Assembly (NCBI GenBank): GCA_023436145.1
Contig: JAEZKP010000023.1
Span: 140,669 to 204,668 of the forward strand
DNA: 64,000 nucleotides
Source: Fibrobacterota bacterium
Lineage (GTDB): Bacteria > Fibrobacterota > Chitinivibrionia > Chitinivibrionales > Chitinispirillaceae
Reading direction: 5' to 3'
Made by a program: the position numbers and the translations under genes. Position 1 is the first letter of the stretch. Every line of letters starts with the position of its first letter. Below are positions 48,562 through 57,595 of this stretch, in pieces. The notes below the pieces were generated by a model. It searched no databases and was not told where the DNA came from. It saw nothing but the letters and a program-made list of their open reading frames with translations.

Positions 48562-48627
48562 GGGACAGACTACTTTTTCAGGCGAACGATCCAACGACTC
48601 TATATGAGATAAAAATTGTCCGTCCCC
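48562..48627. repeat. MITE/REP-like palindromic element, copy C
   Basis: GGGACAGACTACTTTTT at the left and AAAAATTGTCCGTCCCC at the right form a 66-base imperfect palindrome around the core ACGATCCAACGACTCT. The core recurs in the copy at 48734-48807. Confidence 0.7.
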
Positions 48628-48733
48628 AGGTTCCTTACCGTTACCTAACTGGTTAGCTCAAATTTTCCAACCGAAAAAGTAGTATGTAGTGCCTGTACCT
48701 GTAGCTATTCCTTTAATTATCAATGACATAGAA

Positions 48734-48807
48734 GGGTCGGACTATCTTTTTCATTTTTTTTATTACGATCCAAAGACTCTTTTGAAACGAAGATAGCCTG
48801 TCCCCTC
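48734..48807. repeat. MITE/REP-like palindromic element, copy D
   Basis: GGGTCGGACTATCTTTTTC and GAAGATAGCCTGTCCCCTC frame the core ACGATCCAAAGACTCT, one base different from copy C. Confidence 0.7.
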
Positions 48808-48908
48808 AGCCACAGACATTTATTTCACATGTTAACTCGAAAATTGACTGCAGTCTAAATTGTTAATCAGTACGACATCTGAATCCCCGTGTTTTTCATG
48901 CGATTAAA

Positions 48909-48943
48909 TGATCTTTATGAAACAAAAACAGTCCGCCCCCTCA
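48909..48943. repeat. MITE/REP-like element, right half only
   Basis: GAAACAAAAACAGTCCGCCCCCTCAG matches the right end of the full copies. The left half is missing or decayed. Confidence 0.5.
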
Positions 48944-49026
48944 GTCTGATTGTGAGTTGTCTGCAATGTTTACCAGGGTAGGAAATGTTTTCAATGGAAC
49001 TGAAGAAAAGATGAAGGAGGAAAGAA

Positions 49027-49060
49027 TAAAACCACATTGCTCTAAAACAATGTGGTTTTA
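49027..49060 (-). terminator. Terminator of the nfnA-nfnB unit
   Basis: TAAAACCACATTG and CAATGTGGTTTTA form a perfect 13-bp stem with an eight-base loop, 21 bases after the nfnB stop. On the minus strand the stem ends GGTTTTA and runs into TTCTTTCC. Confidence 0.8.
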
Positions 49061-49081
49061 TTTAGTAATTATGAAGCTGAA

Positions 49082-50485
49082 TTATTTCAAATCTTCGATA
49101 ATACTTTTGGCTGCCGCTTTTCCTGCACCCATGGCTAAAATAACAGTAGCAGCTCCTGTAACTATGTCACCACCGGCATAAACCTTTTTCATAGTGGTTC
49201 TTCCAGTCTGCTGATCGGCTACTATGGTACCATGTTTAGACACCTGAATATCCGGAGTCGTTGATGGAATAAGAGGATTGGGGCTGTTGCCAATAGCGAT
49301 AATGACCACATCACAGGCGATATCGAATTCGCTTCCGGGAATAACCTCAGGACGACGTCTTCCTGAAGCATCCGGTTCACCTAGCTGCATGCGTATACAG
49401 CGCATCCCTGCCACAAATCCATTATCGTCAGCGTAAATTTCCAGTGGATTGCAGAGCAGGTTAAAGTCTATCCCCTCTTCTTTGGCATGATGGATTTCTG
49501 CTTTACGTGCAGGCATCTCCTCTTCGCTGCGCCGGTAAACAATCATGGATTTTTCGGCTCCCAGTCGCAGTGCGGTCCGCGCCGCATCCATAGCCACATT
49601 TCCACCACCCACAGTTACGGCTCTCTTTCCTTTCATAACCGGAGTTTGCGCCTGGTTTTCATACGCTCTCATAAGGTTACTCCGGGTAAGGTACTCATTT
49701 GCAGAGTACACTCCGATATTGTTTTCGCCTTTGATGTTCATAAAAGAGGGTAACCCGGCTCCGGAGCCCACAAAAACTGCATCAAAGCCTTCGTGGTTCA
49801 GAAGATCGGTTACGGTGGCAGTCTTTCCTGCGACGAAATTTTTCTCGATAGTAACCCCGAGTTTTTCAAGATACTCTATTTCGCTTTTGACAATAGCTTT
49901 TGGAAGTCTGAATTCCGGAATTCCGTAAACCAGAACACCACCAGCCTCATGCAATGCTTCGAATATGGTAACAACGAACCCTTCCTTGACTAACTCACCA
50001 GCACAGGTGAGCCCTGCAGGACCGGAACCGATAACTGCTACTTTCTTCCCATTTGATGGTTTTACCTGCGGAATTTTTACTGCGCCATGTTCTCTCTCAT
50101 AATCAGCTGCGAACCGCTCCAGATTACCAACCGCAACCGGATCACCCTTTTTACCGAGGATACAACGGCTCTCACATTGTTCTTCCTGCGGGCAAACCCT
50201 TCCGCATATTGCCGGTAAAGCATTGGTTTCTTTGAGTTTCTGAGCAGCTTCAACGAATTTACCTTCTGCTATAAGGGCGATAAATTCGGGTATTTTCACA
50301 TTTACCGGACACCCCTGTACACAGAGCGGCTTTTTACACTGCAGACATCGTCTGGCTTCAGTGACAGCTTCCTCCTCAGAGTAGCCAAATGGTACTTCTT
50401 TGAAATTATGGCCCCGTTCAACAGGATCCTGCTCACGCATCATAGTGCGCTGGAAACGTTGCTGGTTGTTTACTTCCACAGCCAT
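49082..50485 (-). CDS. NfnB / glutamate-synthase small-subunit-like NADPH oxidoreductase
   Basis: This 467-residue flavoprotein has an N-terminal [4Fe-4S] region (CLQCKKPLCVQGCPVNV and CGRVCPQEEQCESRC), a first FAD Rossmann motif (VAVIGSGPAGLTCAGEL) and an NADPH motif (VTVGGGNVAMDAARTALRLG). It is annotated gltA or nfnB in many genomes. With the FAD/NAD subunit encoded immediately upstream (gap four bases) it most likely forms NfnAB. That complex couples NADH, NADPH and reduced ferredoxin by electron bifurcation in anaerobes. A glutamate synthase role is less likely without a large subunit nearby. Confidence 0.88.
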   Translation of the reverse strand: MAVEVNNQQRFQRTMMREQDPVERGHNFKEVPFGYSEEEAVTEARRCLQCKKPLCVQGCPVNVKIPEFIALIAEGKFVEAAQKLKETNALPAICGRVCPQEEQCESRCILGKKGDPVAVGNLERFAADYEREHGAVKIPQVKPSNGKKVAVIGSGPAGLTCAGELVKEGFVVTIFEALHEAGGVLVYGIPEFRLPKAIVKSEIEYLEKLGVTIEKNFVAGKTATVTDLLNHEGFDAVFVGSGAGLPSFMNIKGENNIGVYSANEYLTRSNLMRAYENQAQTPVMKGKRAVTVGGGNVAMDAARTALRLGAEKSMIVYRRSEEEMPARKAEIHHAKEEGIDFNLLCNPLEIYADDNGFVAGMRCIRMQLGEPDASGRRRPEVIPGSEFDIACDVVIIAIGNSPNPLIPSTTPDIQVSKHGTIVADQQTGRTTMKKVYAGGDIVTGAATVILAMGAGKAAAKSIIEDLK

Positions 50486-50489
50486 GGCT

Positions 50490-51326
50490 TTATACGCTTT
50501 CTATTTTACATTTATGGTTTTCACGAGCTTTGGTCTCAAACATACGGTAACTGTTAAGTCTTTTGATCAGTTCATCCCAATCAATCCCTGCAGCATCAAA
50601 TTCGGGTCCGTCCACACAGCCGAATCTTGTTTTGTTAAACACTGTCACCCTGCACCCTCCACACATACCGGTGCCATCGATCATGATCGGGTTAAGCGAT
50701 GCAAAGGTTTTGATCCCGGCAGCAGTTGTAAGTGAGGTTGTCACTTTCATCATCATTACCGGACCGATTACAAATGCAGCATCAAATTTTTCTCCGGCAG
50801 TATTGAGCTCCTTGAAAACATCAGAAACAAAACCCTTCTTCCCGTAGGAGCCATCATCTGTAGTGACAAACATGGAATCGGATACCTTCTTTATCTCCTG
50901 CTCCAGAATTACCAGATCTTTGGAACGAGCACCAATAATAGAAACTACTTGGTTTCCAGCCAGATGAAGTGCCTTGATAATTGGATAAAGCGGTGCCACC
51001 CCAACTCCTCCACCAATGCAGAGAACTTTACCGAATTTTTCGATGTGAGTAGGATTACCCAAGGGTCCGGCCAGATCCAGAATCGAATCTCCTACCGATG
51101 CTTCTGAAAGAATCATGGTTGTTTTACCTACCACCTGGAAAATTATCTCTATCCACCCGGCTTCCGGATCAGAATCGGCAATGGTTAATGGTATCCGTTC
51201 ACTGTCTTGAACCGGTCGCAGGATTACAAACTGACCAGCCTTTCTTTTACTGGCGATACGGGGCGCCGATAAGCGGTAGCGGTAAACCTGTGCTGAAAGC
51301 TGTTCCCTTTTTAAAATGTCCGCCAT
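50490..51326 (-). CDS. NfnA-like ferredoxin-NADP+ reductase subunit (FAD / [2Fe-2S])
   Basis: The 278-residue protein belongs to the dihydroorotate-dehydrogenase-electron-transfer / sulfide dehydrogenase subunit family. It has the FAD motif RIPLTIAD, the NAD motif GGGVGVAPLYP and a C-terminal [2Fe-2S] site MIDGTGMCGGCRVTV ... RFGCVDGPEF. Only three cysteines are evident there, in agreement with the aspartate-containing ligation described for NfnA. It forms a two-gene operon with the nfnB-like gene and would sit in the cytoplasm. Confidence 0.88.
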   Translation of the reverse strand: MADILKREQLSAQVYRYRLSAPRIASKRKAGQFVILRPVQDSERIPLTIADSDPEAGWIEIIFQVVGKTTMILSEASVGDSILDLAGPLGNPTHIEKFGKVLCIGGGVGVAPLYPIIKALHLAGNQVVSIIGARSKDLVILEQEIKKVSDSMFVTTDDGSYGKKGFVSDVFKELNTAGEKFDAAFVIGPVMMMKVTTSLTTAAGIKTFASLNPIMIDGTGMCGGCRVTVFNKTRFGCVDGPEFDAAGIDWDELIKRLNSYRMFETKARENHKCKIESV

Positions 51327-51900
51327 ACTGGAAGACTCTCCTTACCTGATAAAAAAATACACCATACTGCAAGAATTATGCGATTTGCTAAAAACCATGC
51401 CTTTATCCCCGATGGATTGTTTCACCCGTTTTTACCCCGTAGTTTTAGTGAAACGGAGCTGACAACCATCAAAGCAGGTCAATGCTGCTATAAAATGATA
51501 TTTGGCAATACCGCCTCTGAGATTATTTGGAATACTTGCAGCCTTATTCGAACAATTAACCGATATCCAGAACTCTTCCCCACTCGATTTAAAACGCATC
51601 TTCGCTGCTTCCCCAGCAGGATTTATTCAGCTTTGATGTCCGGGTATCGGGTAATCCATTTATATATCAGGGAAAGAGGCAAATGCAATACCATTTCTAT
51701 ATAATCACCGGTAACCATTTCGGTCTGCAAGCGCATAAACCCAATGCCCGATACTATATCTTTCATATATCATACGTATTTGAGGTTTATTTGTTTACAT
51801 CAGTTGAACCTGCACTGCTGAATCCGGATTTTTTAAATTTTTATGGAAAAACAACCTTCATTAATAGCAGACGACCTGGTAATCATATTATATTTTCATC
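51327..51900. other. Gene-free region upstream of the TPM-LemA operon
   Basis: This 574-base gap between the divergent nfnA and TPM genes has no supported gene. One plus-strand ORF (51378-51704) was examined and rejected. I see no repeat, hairpin or clear promoter. Confidence 0.5.
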
Positions 51901-52662
51901 ATGCTTTCAGGTTTAAGAATAAATCTTGTTTTGTTGCTTTTATCAGCATGCACTGTTTTTTCAACCCAAATTCCATCGCGCCCCCAGGGACCTGTAGCAG
52001 ATTATGCCTCCATTCTTGATGCGCAGACAGAAGCAGAACTAACTAGAATAAGCCAATCGCTATGGCAACAGGCCCAGTTTGCACTGGTTATAGCCACAGT
52101 TCCCTCCATCGGTGAAGAATCCATCGATGAATATTGCTCAATGTTATATGAAAAGTGGAAAATCGGCGCTAAAGACAAAGATGAAGGTGCACTCATCTTT
52201 TTATCATTGGAACAGAGGAAAATAAGAATTGAGGTTGGCTATGGTGCCGAAGGCTATCTGAATGATTCCAAAACCGGCCGATTATTAGACAATTACGGCA
52301 TCCCCCATTTTAAGAATGGTGACTATTCCAGGGGAATGCTCTCCTTAGCAGTAGCCCTGGCCAAAACCGTGGAAAGTGAAAAAGGAATATCATTATCCAC
52401 ACCAGTGGCAAGTTACCATAGTATTAATCAGGAACAAACAATTCAATTATCTCCCTTTCAGGTAATTTTAGCACTGATTGTTTTAGCTATTCTTTTAAGT
52501 ACCCGTTTTGGCCGTTCGCTTCTATTCTGGATGATTGTTTCAGGCATGTCCAATTCCGGCAGAAGACGTGGCGGGTTTGGCGGAGGTTTTGGTAGTGGTG
52601 GTGGATTTGGCGGATTTGGTGGAGGTATGAGCGGTGGCGGGGGATCTTCCCGCTCATTTTAA
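51901..52662 (+). CDS. TPM-domain protein (YgcG family)
   Basis: The 253-residue membrane protein has a signal peptide (cleavage near TVFSTQ). A TPM domain (about 28-160) begins PVADYASILDAQTEAELT and contains IRIEVGYGAEGYLNDSKTG. One transmembrane helix follows (about 188-215), and a glycine/serine tail ends it (about 225-253). TPM proteins face the periplasm and recur beside lemA. They are thought to support membrane-protein or envelope maintenance. The RBS of the next gene lies within 15 bases of the stop. Confidence 0.87.
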   Translation: MLSGLRINLVLLLLSACTVFSTQIPSRPQGPVADYASILDAQTEAELTRISQSLWQQAQFALVIATVPSIGEESIDEYCSMLYEKWKIGAKDKDEGALIFLSLEQRKIRIEVGYGAEGYLNDSKTGRLLDNYGIPHFKNGDYSRGMLSLAVALAKTVESEKGISLSTPVASYHSINQEQTIQLSPFQVILALIVLAILLSTRFGRSLLFWMIVSGMSNSGRRRGGFGGGFGSGGGFGGFGGGMSGGGGSSRSF

Positions 52663-52675
52663 CCGGAGAGATTCA

Positions 52676-53389
52676 ATGAAATCGATTGTCAATCCTATAG
52701 ATTATGCCAGAAAGGCAGTGGAAGAGTACAAGTCTCTTTATGGAAAAGACCTGGTCTCTGTAATTCTTTACGGTAGTGCAGCCGGAGGTGATTTTGATCC
52801 GCAAAAATCGGATATCAATCTGCTCATCGTCCTCACCTCTCTGGATCTGGATCTTATCTCCAGATCTGCTGATATCCAGATAAAGCTTTTTCAGAAACGG
52901 TTCAGCAAACCTCTTTTTATGGATAAAGTGTACATCGCCTCCTCATCCGATTCTTACCCTATGGAATTTCTGGACATGAAAGAGCACTATGTGGTGCTGG
53001 CAGGAGAAGATGTACTGGCATCAGTTTCTCCTGGAATAGAACACCTCAGACTTCAGGTGGAACGTGAGCTTAAAGGAAAATGGCTGCATCTGTTGGATGA
53101 GTATACGTTCGCCTGTAAAAACAATAAACAGCTTGCTCAATTGACCGAAATCTCACTTAGGGCATTTGCTCCTGTTTTCAGGGCACTTTTAAAACTAAAA
53201 AACGTGGAAATACCAGTTAACAGAAAAGATCTTTTCAATGCGGTGGAATCAGCATATTCGGTCACTGGTAAGCCTTTTCAGACAATGGAAGAGATCTGCA
53301 AAAGCGGTAATTTTACCGAGTTAAAAAAGAGATTTACTGAATATTCCAAAGCAGTTAAGACTTTAATCGATGCGATAGAAAACAATTAA
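52676..53389 (+). CDS. Nucleotidyltransferase-fold protein with incomplete catalytic site
   Basis: The 238-residue cytoplasmic protein has the MNT-type motif SVILYGSAAGGDFDPQKSDINLL. GS is present at residues 33-34 and the first carboxylate of SDI at 46, but the second aspartate of the usual DxD is asparagine (N48). C-terminal helices follow, as in HEPN/MNT-linked or KNTase folds. It could be inactive or use another metal ligand. I start it at the ATG at 52676, with GGAGAG eight bases upstream. It lies between TPM and LemA genes with 13-base gaps, suggesting a joint role. Confidence 0.72.
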   Translation: MKSIVNPIDYARKAVEEYKSLYGKDLVSVILYGSAAGGDFDPQKSDINLLIVLTSLDLDLISRSADIQIKLFQKRFSKPLFMDKVYIASSSDSYPMEFLDMKEHYVVLAGEDVLASVSPGIEHLRLQVERELKGKWLHLLDEYTFACKNNKQLAQLTEISLRAFAPVFRALLKLKNVEIPVNRKDLFNAVESAYSVTGKPFQTMEEICKSGNFTELKKRFTEYSKAVKTLIDAIENN

Positions 53390-53402
53390 CGGAGTAAGAA
53401 GG

Positions 53403-53969
53403 ATGAAGGGAAAATCAAAAGTTCTTATTGGTATCGGCATTGCCGTTTTACTGGTTCTTATTCTGGGTGGTAAAGCTATAGGCTGGAGAAACCATCTGGT
53501 CGAACTTGAAGAACAGGTTAAAAAATCCTGGGCTAATGTGGATAATCAGTTACAGCGGAGAATGGACCTTATCCCCAACCTGGTGGAAACAGTTAAAGGT
53601 TATGCGGCTCACGAAAACGAAGTCCTCACTAACATTACCAAAGCCAGGGCCAGTGTGGCAGGAGCAAACACTCCTCAGGAGAAAATCGATGCAAACAATC
53701 AATTGACTTCCGCACTATCCAGACTCCTTGTGGTGGTGGAGAAATATCCTGATCTGAAGGCTAATCAGAATTTTATGGCTCTTCAGGATGAGCTTGCCGG
53801 AACAGAGAACCGCATTTCAGTGGAAAGACGCAGATACAATGATGCAGTAAATTCATTTAACGGTACACGTCGCAAGATTCCTTACAACTTTTTTGCAGGC
53901 AGCTTTCCCCAGGCCGCTTATTTTGAAGCTGCTCCAGAGGCCAAAACAGTTCCAAAAGTTTCTTTTTAA
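53403..53969 (+). CDS. lemA: LemA family protein
   Basis: LemA proteins are inner-membrane proteins with one N-terminal helix and a cytoplasmic or periplasmic four-helix bundle. Here the helix is residues 7-27. WANVDNQLQRRMDLIPNLVETVKGYAAHE, the family signature, follows, and the C-terminal YNFFAGSFPQAAYF is close to the usual end. The 188-residue length is normal. The function is not settled. A strong terminator ends the TPM-NT-LemA unit. Confidence 0.95.
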   Translation: MKGKSKVLIGIGIAVLLVLILGGKAIGWRNHLVELEEQVKKSWANVDNQLQRRMDLIPNLVETVKGYAAHENEVLTNITKARASVAGANTPQEKIDANNQLTSALSRLLVVVEKYPDLKANQNFMALQDELAGTENRISVERRRYNDAVNSFNGTRRKIPYNFFAGSFPQAAYFEAAPEAKTVPKVSF

Positions 53970-53974
53970 GTATT

Positions 53975-54011
53975 AAACTGCACCGGAAAAAACGGTGCAG
54001 TTTATTTTTTT
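53975..54011 (+). terminator. Terminator of the TPM-nucleotidyltransferase-lemA operon
   Basis: AAACTGCACCG pairs perfectly with CGGTGCAGTTT around GAAAAAA and is followed by ATTTTTTT. It begins six bases after the lemA stop codon. Confidence 0.95.
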
Positions 54012-54015
54012 ATAC

Positions 54016-56442
54016 TCACCTGTGCAAAAAGAGTTTTCCATTAAATAACTTTCCTCCGATTTTTACCTGAGCCAGATAACAACCGCTGTAAAGTACACCC
54101 GGGGGAATTTTTTGAACAACTACTCCTTTAGGTTGCATTGGAATGCGATTCCGGTACACTTCTCTTCCTGAAACCGTATATATTGTGATCTCTACCGGAG
54201 TATCTTCAATTAAAGAATACTGAATAGACCCAGCGGTAAAACGACAACTATAATGACCTGCAGCACTGCGTCTATTTTCTATTGCATTGTTTTGTGTAAT
54301 AGTAAATTGTTCACTTTCATCCTGAACTGTTCCATCCTCACTTCTGATTCGTATTTTACAGATATTGGACGCCTTGGCATTGGCAGCAATTCTAATGATT
54401 TCCTCGAAGTCATTTTCTGTTGAACTGCGGTAAATGGTGTAATTTTCACCATTATCATAACTTAGAGCAATAGACACCTGTGAGATACCGGCACTATTCC
54501 ATTTTACAGTGAATGAATCGCCTATAACAAATTGAGTGTCTCTCCCGGGAGAAATAATTTTAATATATTTATCAAGTTTATTACTTAAGTGTAATATCAG
54601 ACCATCATCTCCGACAGCCCAGCAGTTTTCGGGATCGGAACAGAGGACATCATTTACTCTTGTCGATGTCAGAATAGATTTATCCTGCCAGGTGTCACCA
54701 CCATCAAAGGTCAGATATATTCTTCTTCCACCAAACATCCATCCAAAATCCGGATTACAAAAGCGAATTCTGAAAAGTGAATCTGAAGTTGGTGAGGGCT
54801 GTCTTTTCCAGGTATAACCGCTGTCAATACTCTTAAGTATTATACCTTTTTCCCCCACTACCCAACCAGTTGATGGCTCGGAGAAAGTTATTGAAAAAAA
54901 GTTTGTATTTTTAGAATCAGCATGATCTACCGAAGTTAAATCGAAGCTTTCACCAAAATCACTTGATTTATATATTGCCCCTTCCAGAATATTTCCTCTG
55001 GATCCCACCGAAAAAAAAGTATTATAAGTTATTGGAAAAAAGTCAAAAAAAGACAAATCAGTAGTTATTTGATGTTTTTTCCAATTTTTATCTCCATTTG
55101 GGTTGAAATAGTATATGTATTCCCAACCTAAACCTATAAATTCAGTTTGTTTAACTTTTCTTAAAAAATAGATTTCAGATGGGGAACCATCATTTGTTTG
55201 CCACGTTCTTCCGCCATCATTAGTACTTAAAAGATAACCACCTTTAAAAACTAATTTTGGTTGAACAACTAAAAAGCCACACAGTGAGTCGCTAAAAACA
55301 ATCTCATTAATAGAAATTGATGCATTAATGGACCGTTCGGAGAACCCCCAGGTTCTACCACTATCATTTGATGTCAGCAAAGTCCCGTTTTGCCCACCAA
55401 TAAATCCATGCTGTTTGTCGCTAAAGTTTATTTTTACCAAATGATCAATACCATAGTTTTTACCACCATTTACAGAAATCCAGTTTTTGGCGCCATCAGT
55501 GGCTCTGTAGATTGATCCGTTTGTTCCTGCTATCCAGGATACCATAGAATTAACTGAATCTGTGGCAAATATTTTTTGATTTGAAATCATTGGGAAATCA
55601 AAAATTTTATGAGCTGGCCTTGGATTTTCCAGATCTCTTTCCAAGCGAGATCTTATATTATCGGTATGAAAACTAAAAAAACATGGAAAATCTTCTTTTT
55701 CGACTAAAAAGATATAATCTTTACTATAGGCATCATCTACATAAAGTATAGTCTTTTCTTCTTTAAAACCTACATTAAATATCTGCATCCATGGATCTGG
55801 ACAATCCAGTGCTTTCCAATGCAAACCGCCATCACATGTTAATAGCACCACCATTTTTGATTTGCTTTTCCAATTCCCGCCTGCAACACCCACCGAATCG
55901 TTTTTAAAAGCAATCACCACCAGATCGAAATAATCATTTGTATCACTGATATCCGGAATCAGTTCGATTTTTTGCCTTTCCCAATTTTTTCCACTATCAG
56001 ATGAATGCAAAATAATCCCACTGTCGCCAGCTATCCAAACCTGACTTGGATTTGTACTTGCAACTGAATTTAAATTGTTTTTTATTCCAGCAACCTGTTG
56101 AGTCCAGGTAGTACCACGGTTATTTGTTGAATAGATGGTACCACTATCCCCAACTATCCAGCCATTTAATGAATCGGAAAAGCAAATGTCTCGAATGCTG
56201 TATTTTCCACATTTAATAGTGGAGTACGTATTTTCTGCAAAGTTTGCATAGGTGACAACTCCGTTACTTCCGGCAGCTATCGCTTCATTTTCATTAAATG
56301 CATGAATGCTGAACAATGTATCATTACTATACTGCCCGGCAGGATATGGTATTTTATTCCAGCTGTACTCTTTGGAGAACCCTGGATATCCCGATAACGC
56401 TATACCAAACCAGACTATGATAATGTATTTGTATGTTTTCAT
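54016..56442 (-). CDS. Secreted YCF48/BNR-repeat beta-propeller protein with sorting-like C-terminus
   Basis: This 808-residue exported protein has a signal peptide (to about FSKEY). About nine repeats of the form G-x-I-x-x-S-x-D-x-G-x-T-W follow (for example GTIYSTNNRGTTW, GTLLTSNDSGRTW, GIILKSIDSGYTW), as in the YCF48 and sialidase-like propellers. An Ig-like domain (about 630-720) and a Por-type sorting domain (VEITIYTVSGREVYR to the C-terminal LFLHR) end it. It probably acts at the cell surface, ligand unknown. The start is the ATG at 56442, with GGAG five bases upstream. Confidence 0.8.
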   Translation of the reverse strand: MKTYKYIIIVWFGIALSGYPGFSKEYSWNKIPYPAGQYSNDTLFSIHAFNENEAIAAGSNGVVTYANFAENTYSTIKCGKYSIRDICFSDSLNGWIVGDSGTIYSTNNRGTTWTQQVAGIKNNLNSVASTNPSQVWIAGDSGIILHSSDSGKNWERQKIELIPDISDTNDYFDLVVIAFKNDSVGVAGGNWKSKSKMVVLLTCDGGLHWKALDCPDPWMQIFNVGFKEEKTILYVDDAYSKDYIFLVEKEDFPCFFSFHTDNIRSRLERDLENPRPAHKIFDFPMISNQKIFATDSVNSMVSWIAGTNGSIYRATDGAKNWISVNGGKNYGIDHLVKINFSDKQHGFIGGQNGTLLTSNDSGRTWGFSERSINASISINEIVFSDSLCGFLVVQPKLVFKGGYLLSTNDGGRTWQTNDGSPSEIYFLRKVKQTEFIGLGWEYIYYFNPNGDKNWKKHQITTDLSFFDFFPITYNTFFSVGSRGNILEGAIYKSSDFGESFDLTSVDHADSKNTNFFSITFSEPSTGWVVGEKGIILKSIDSGYTWKRQPSPTSDSLFRIRFCNPDFGWMFGGRRIYLTFDGGDTWQDKSILTSTRVNDVLCSDPENCWAVGDDGLILHLSNKLDKYIKIISPGRDTQFVIGDSFTVKWNSAGISQVSIALSYDNGENYTIYRSSTENDFEEIIRIAANAKASNICKIRIRSEDGTVQDESEQFTITQNNAIENRRSAAGHYSCRFTAGSIQYSLIEDTPVEITIYTVSGREVYRNRIPMQPKGVVVQKIPPGVLYSGCYLAQVKIGGKLFNGKLFLHR

Positions 56443-56476
56443 ACTTACTCCATGGAGCAATTAATAAGATGGTTCA

Positions 56477-57382
56477 TCATTTTGAGTACCAGTTGTAGCG
56501 GATCTTCAAATTTTTCCTTTCGGGTGTAAGATATATTCCAGGTGCCATTTTAAAGGATTCTGAAACTACCCTGCGTCCAAGAAGGTCTCCAATTTCAATT
56601 GATATATCCGGTTCCTTTTTCAATCTCATCTGAGTATATTTATTAGATCCCACTTTTGAACTGTCAAGAATTATAATATCGTCCAGATATAAAAAACCGC
56701 TTCCACCATGATAATATTCATCAACTTCCTCAGATAAATTCCAGCTATTTATACAGTAAAAGCAAGCTGTTACCTGCCAGTTCATTTTTTGTATTTTTGT
56801 CAATAGCAACTGATGATCTTCAGGATCATAGCTATTATCAGGAAACATAAACTGATTCGTATCGTTAAAGTCGATACTGAAAGTCTGCCATGAGTCAGTT
56901 ACCCAGAAATATTTGCGATAATAACCATAATCATAGATGTTACTGGTAACCAATTCAAAAAAAACGATTATAGAATCGTGACTTCGAGCTCTGAAACTGA
57001 CTCCGTATGCTGGACGTATATCTGTTACACTGCCAGGTCTGGCAAGGTCTGTACCTACGCCAGTGAAATTGCAATGTTTGGTTTTACCAGGGATTTCTTG
57101 CTCTACACTTGGCATAATATCTCCCAGCATATACTCCAGTTTCAGACAATACCCCGAGTCACTACCCTCCTTCACCGGTTTTGGTGCAGTATAATTTCCC
57201 AGAGAAAGCATTTCTGCATTAAGAATTTCAGAATTACCACCATCTTTTACATCTGTGAAATAATACCAGTAGCCGTTTCGCAGATTTTTAGATTCCCCCC
57301 GTTCAAAATCATCTAAAAGCTCATCAGCATAGGTGATTCTGAAAATCAACGCCAATAAAACAAGCGGTAAAAGTCTGTTCAT
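56477..57382 (-). CDS. Secreted CBM11/CIA30-like galactose-binding-fold protein
   Basis: The 301-residue protein starts with a signal peptide (MNRLLPLVLLALIF; cleavage near TYADE). It continues with DDFERGESKNLRNGYWYYFTDVKDGG, the opening typical of CBM11/CIA30-like beta-sandwiches that are common in Fibrobacter. WQTFSIDFND and FLYLDDIII are later strands of that fold. The last 50 residues resemble a truncated sorting domain. No catalytic domain is present, so it likely binds glycans. The ATG at 57382 was chosen because of GGAG just upstream. It precedes the YCF48-like gene by 34 bases and is divergent from the second TIGR02147 gene. Confidence 0.7.
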   Translation of the reverse strand: MNRLLPLVLLALIFRITYADELLDDFERGESKNLRNGYWYYFTDVKDGGNSEILNAEMLSLGNYTAPKPVKEGSDSGYCLKLEYMLGDIMPSVEQEIPGKTKHCNFTGVGTDLARPGSVTDIRPAYGVSFRARSHDSIIVFFELVTSNIYDYGYYRKYFWVTDSWQTFSIDFNDTNQFMFPDNSYDPEDHQLLLTKIQKMNWQVTACFYCINSWNLSEEVDEYYHGGSGFLYLDDIIILDSSKVGSNKYTQMRLKKEPDISIEIGDLLGRRVVSESFKMAPGIYLTPERKNLKIRYNWYSK

Positions 57383-57595
57383 AAGTTTCTCCATACTTTC
57401 AGGTGTTATTGCCAACTGACAATTAACATACTTGAAGTGAAAGACTGTGTCAAACTCTGCTTGACTATTTCTGTACGCAACGGAGTACAATAAATGCTAT
57501 AAAACCGGAAAAAATCATCTATCCTATTTATTACCTTTACTATATTTTATTTCAGTAAGTGAATTTAATTAATTATTAATTGAGCTGCATTTTAT

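Larger units (their letters stand above)
48555..49081. other. Gene-free region filled with palindromic repeats
   Basis: This 527-base gap holds two complete palindromic elements, one half copy, a degenerate right end around 48680-48710, and the terminator of nfnB. Nothing coding is supported. Confidence 0.6.

Noticed and set aside
48555..49081. CRISPR array in the repeat cluster
   Set aside because: The repeats are palindromic, irregularly spaced and of varying length, and there are no uniform spacers or cas genes.
49082..51326. Glutamate synthase small subunit plus dihydroorotate dehydrogenase electron-transfer subunit
   Set aside because: Neither the GltB large subunit nor PyrD is nearby. 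The adjacent pair in this order fits NfnAB better.
51378..51704. 108-codon plus-strand ORF in the nfnA-TPM gap
   Set aside because: No ribosome-binding site, no recognisable motif, and unlikely composition (many Cys, Phe and Arg). Most likely a chance frame.
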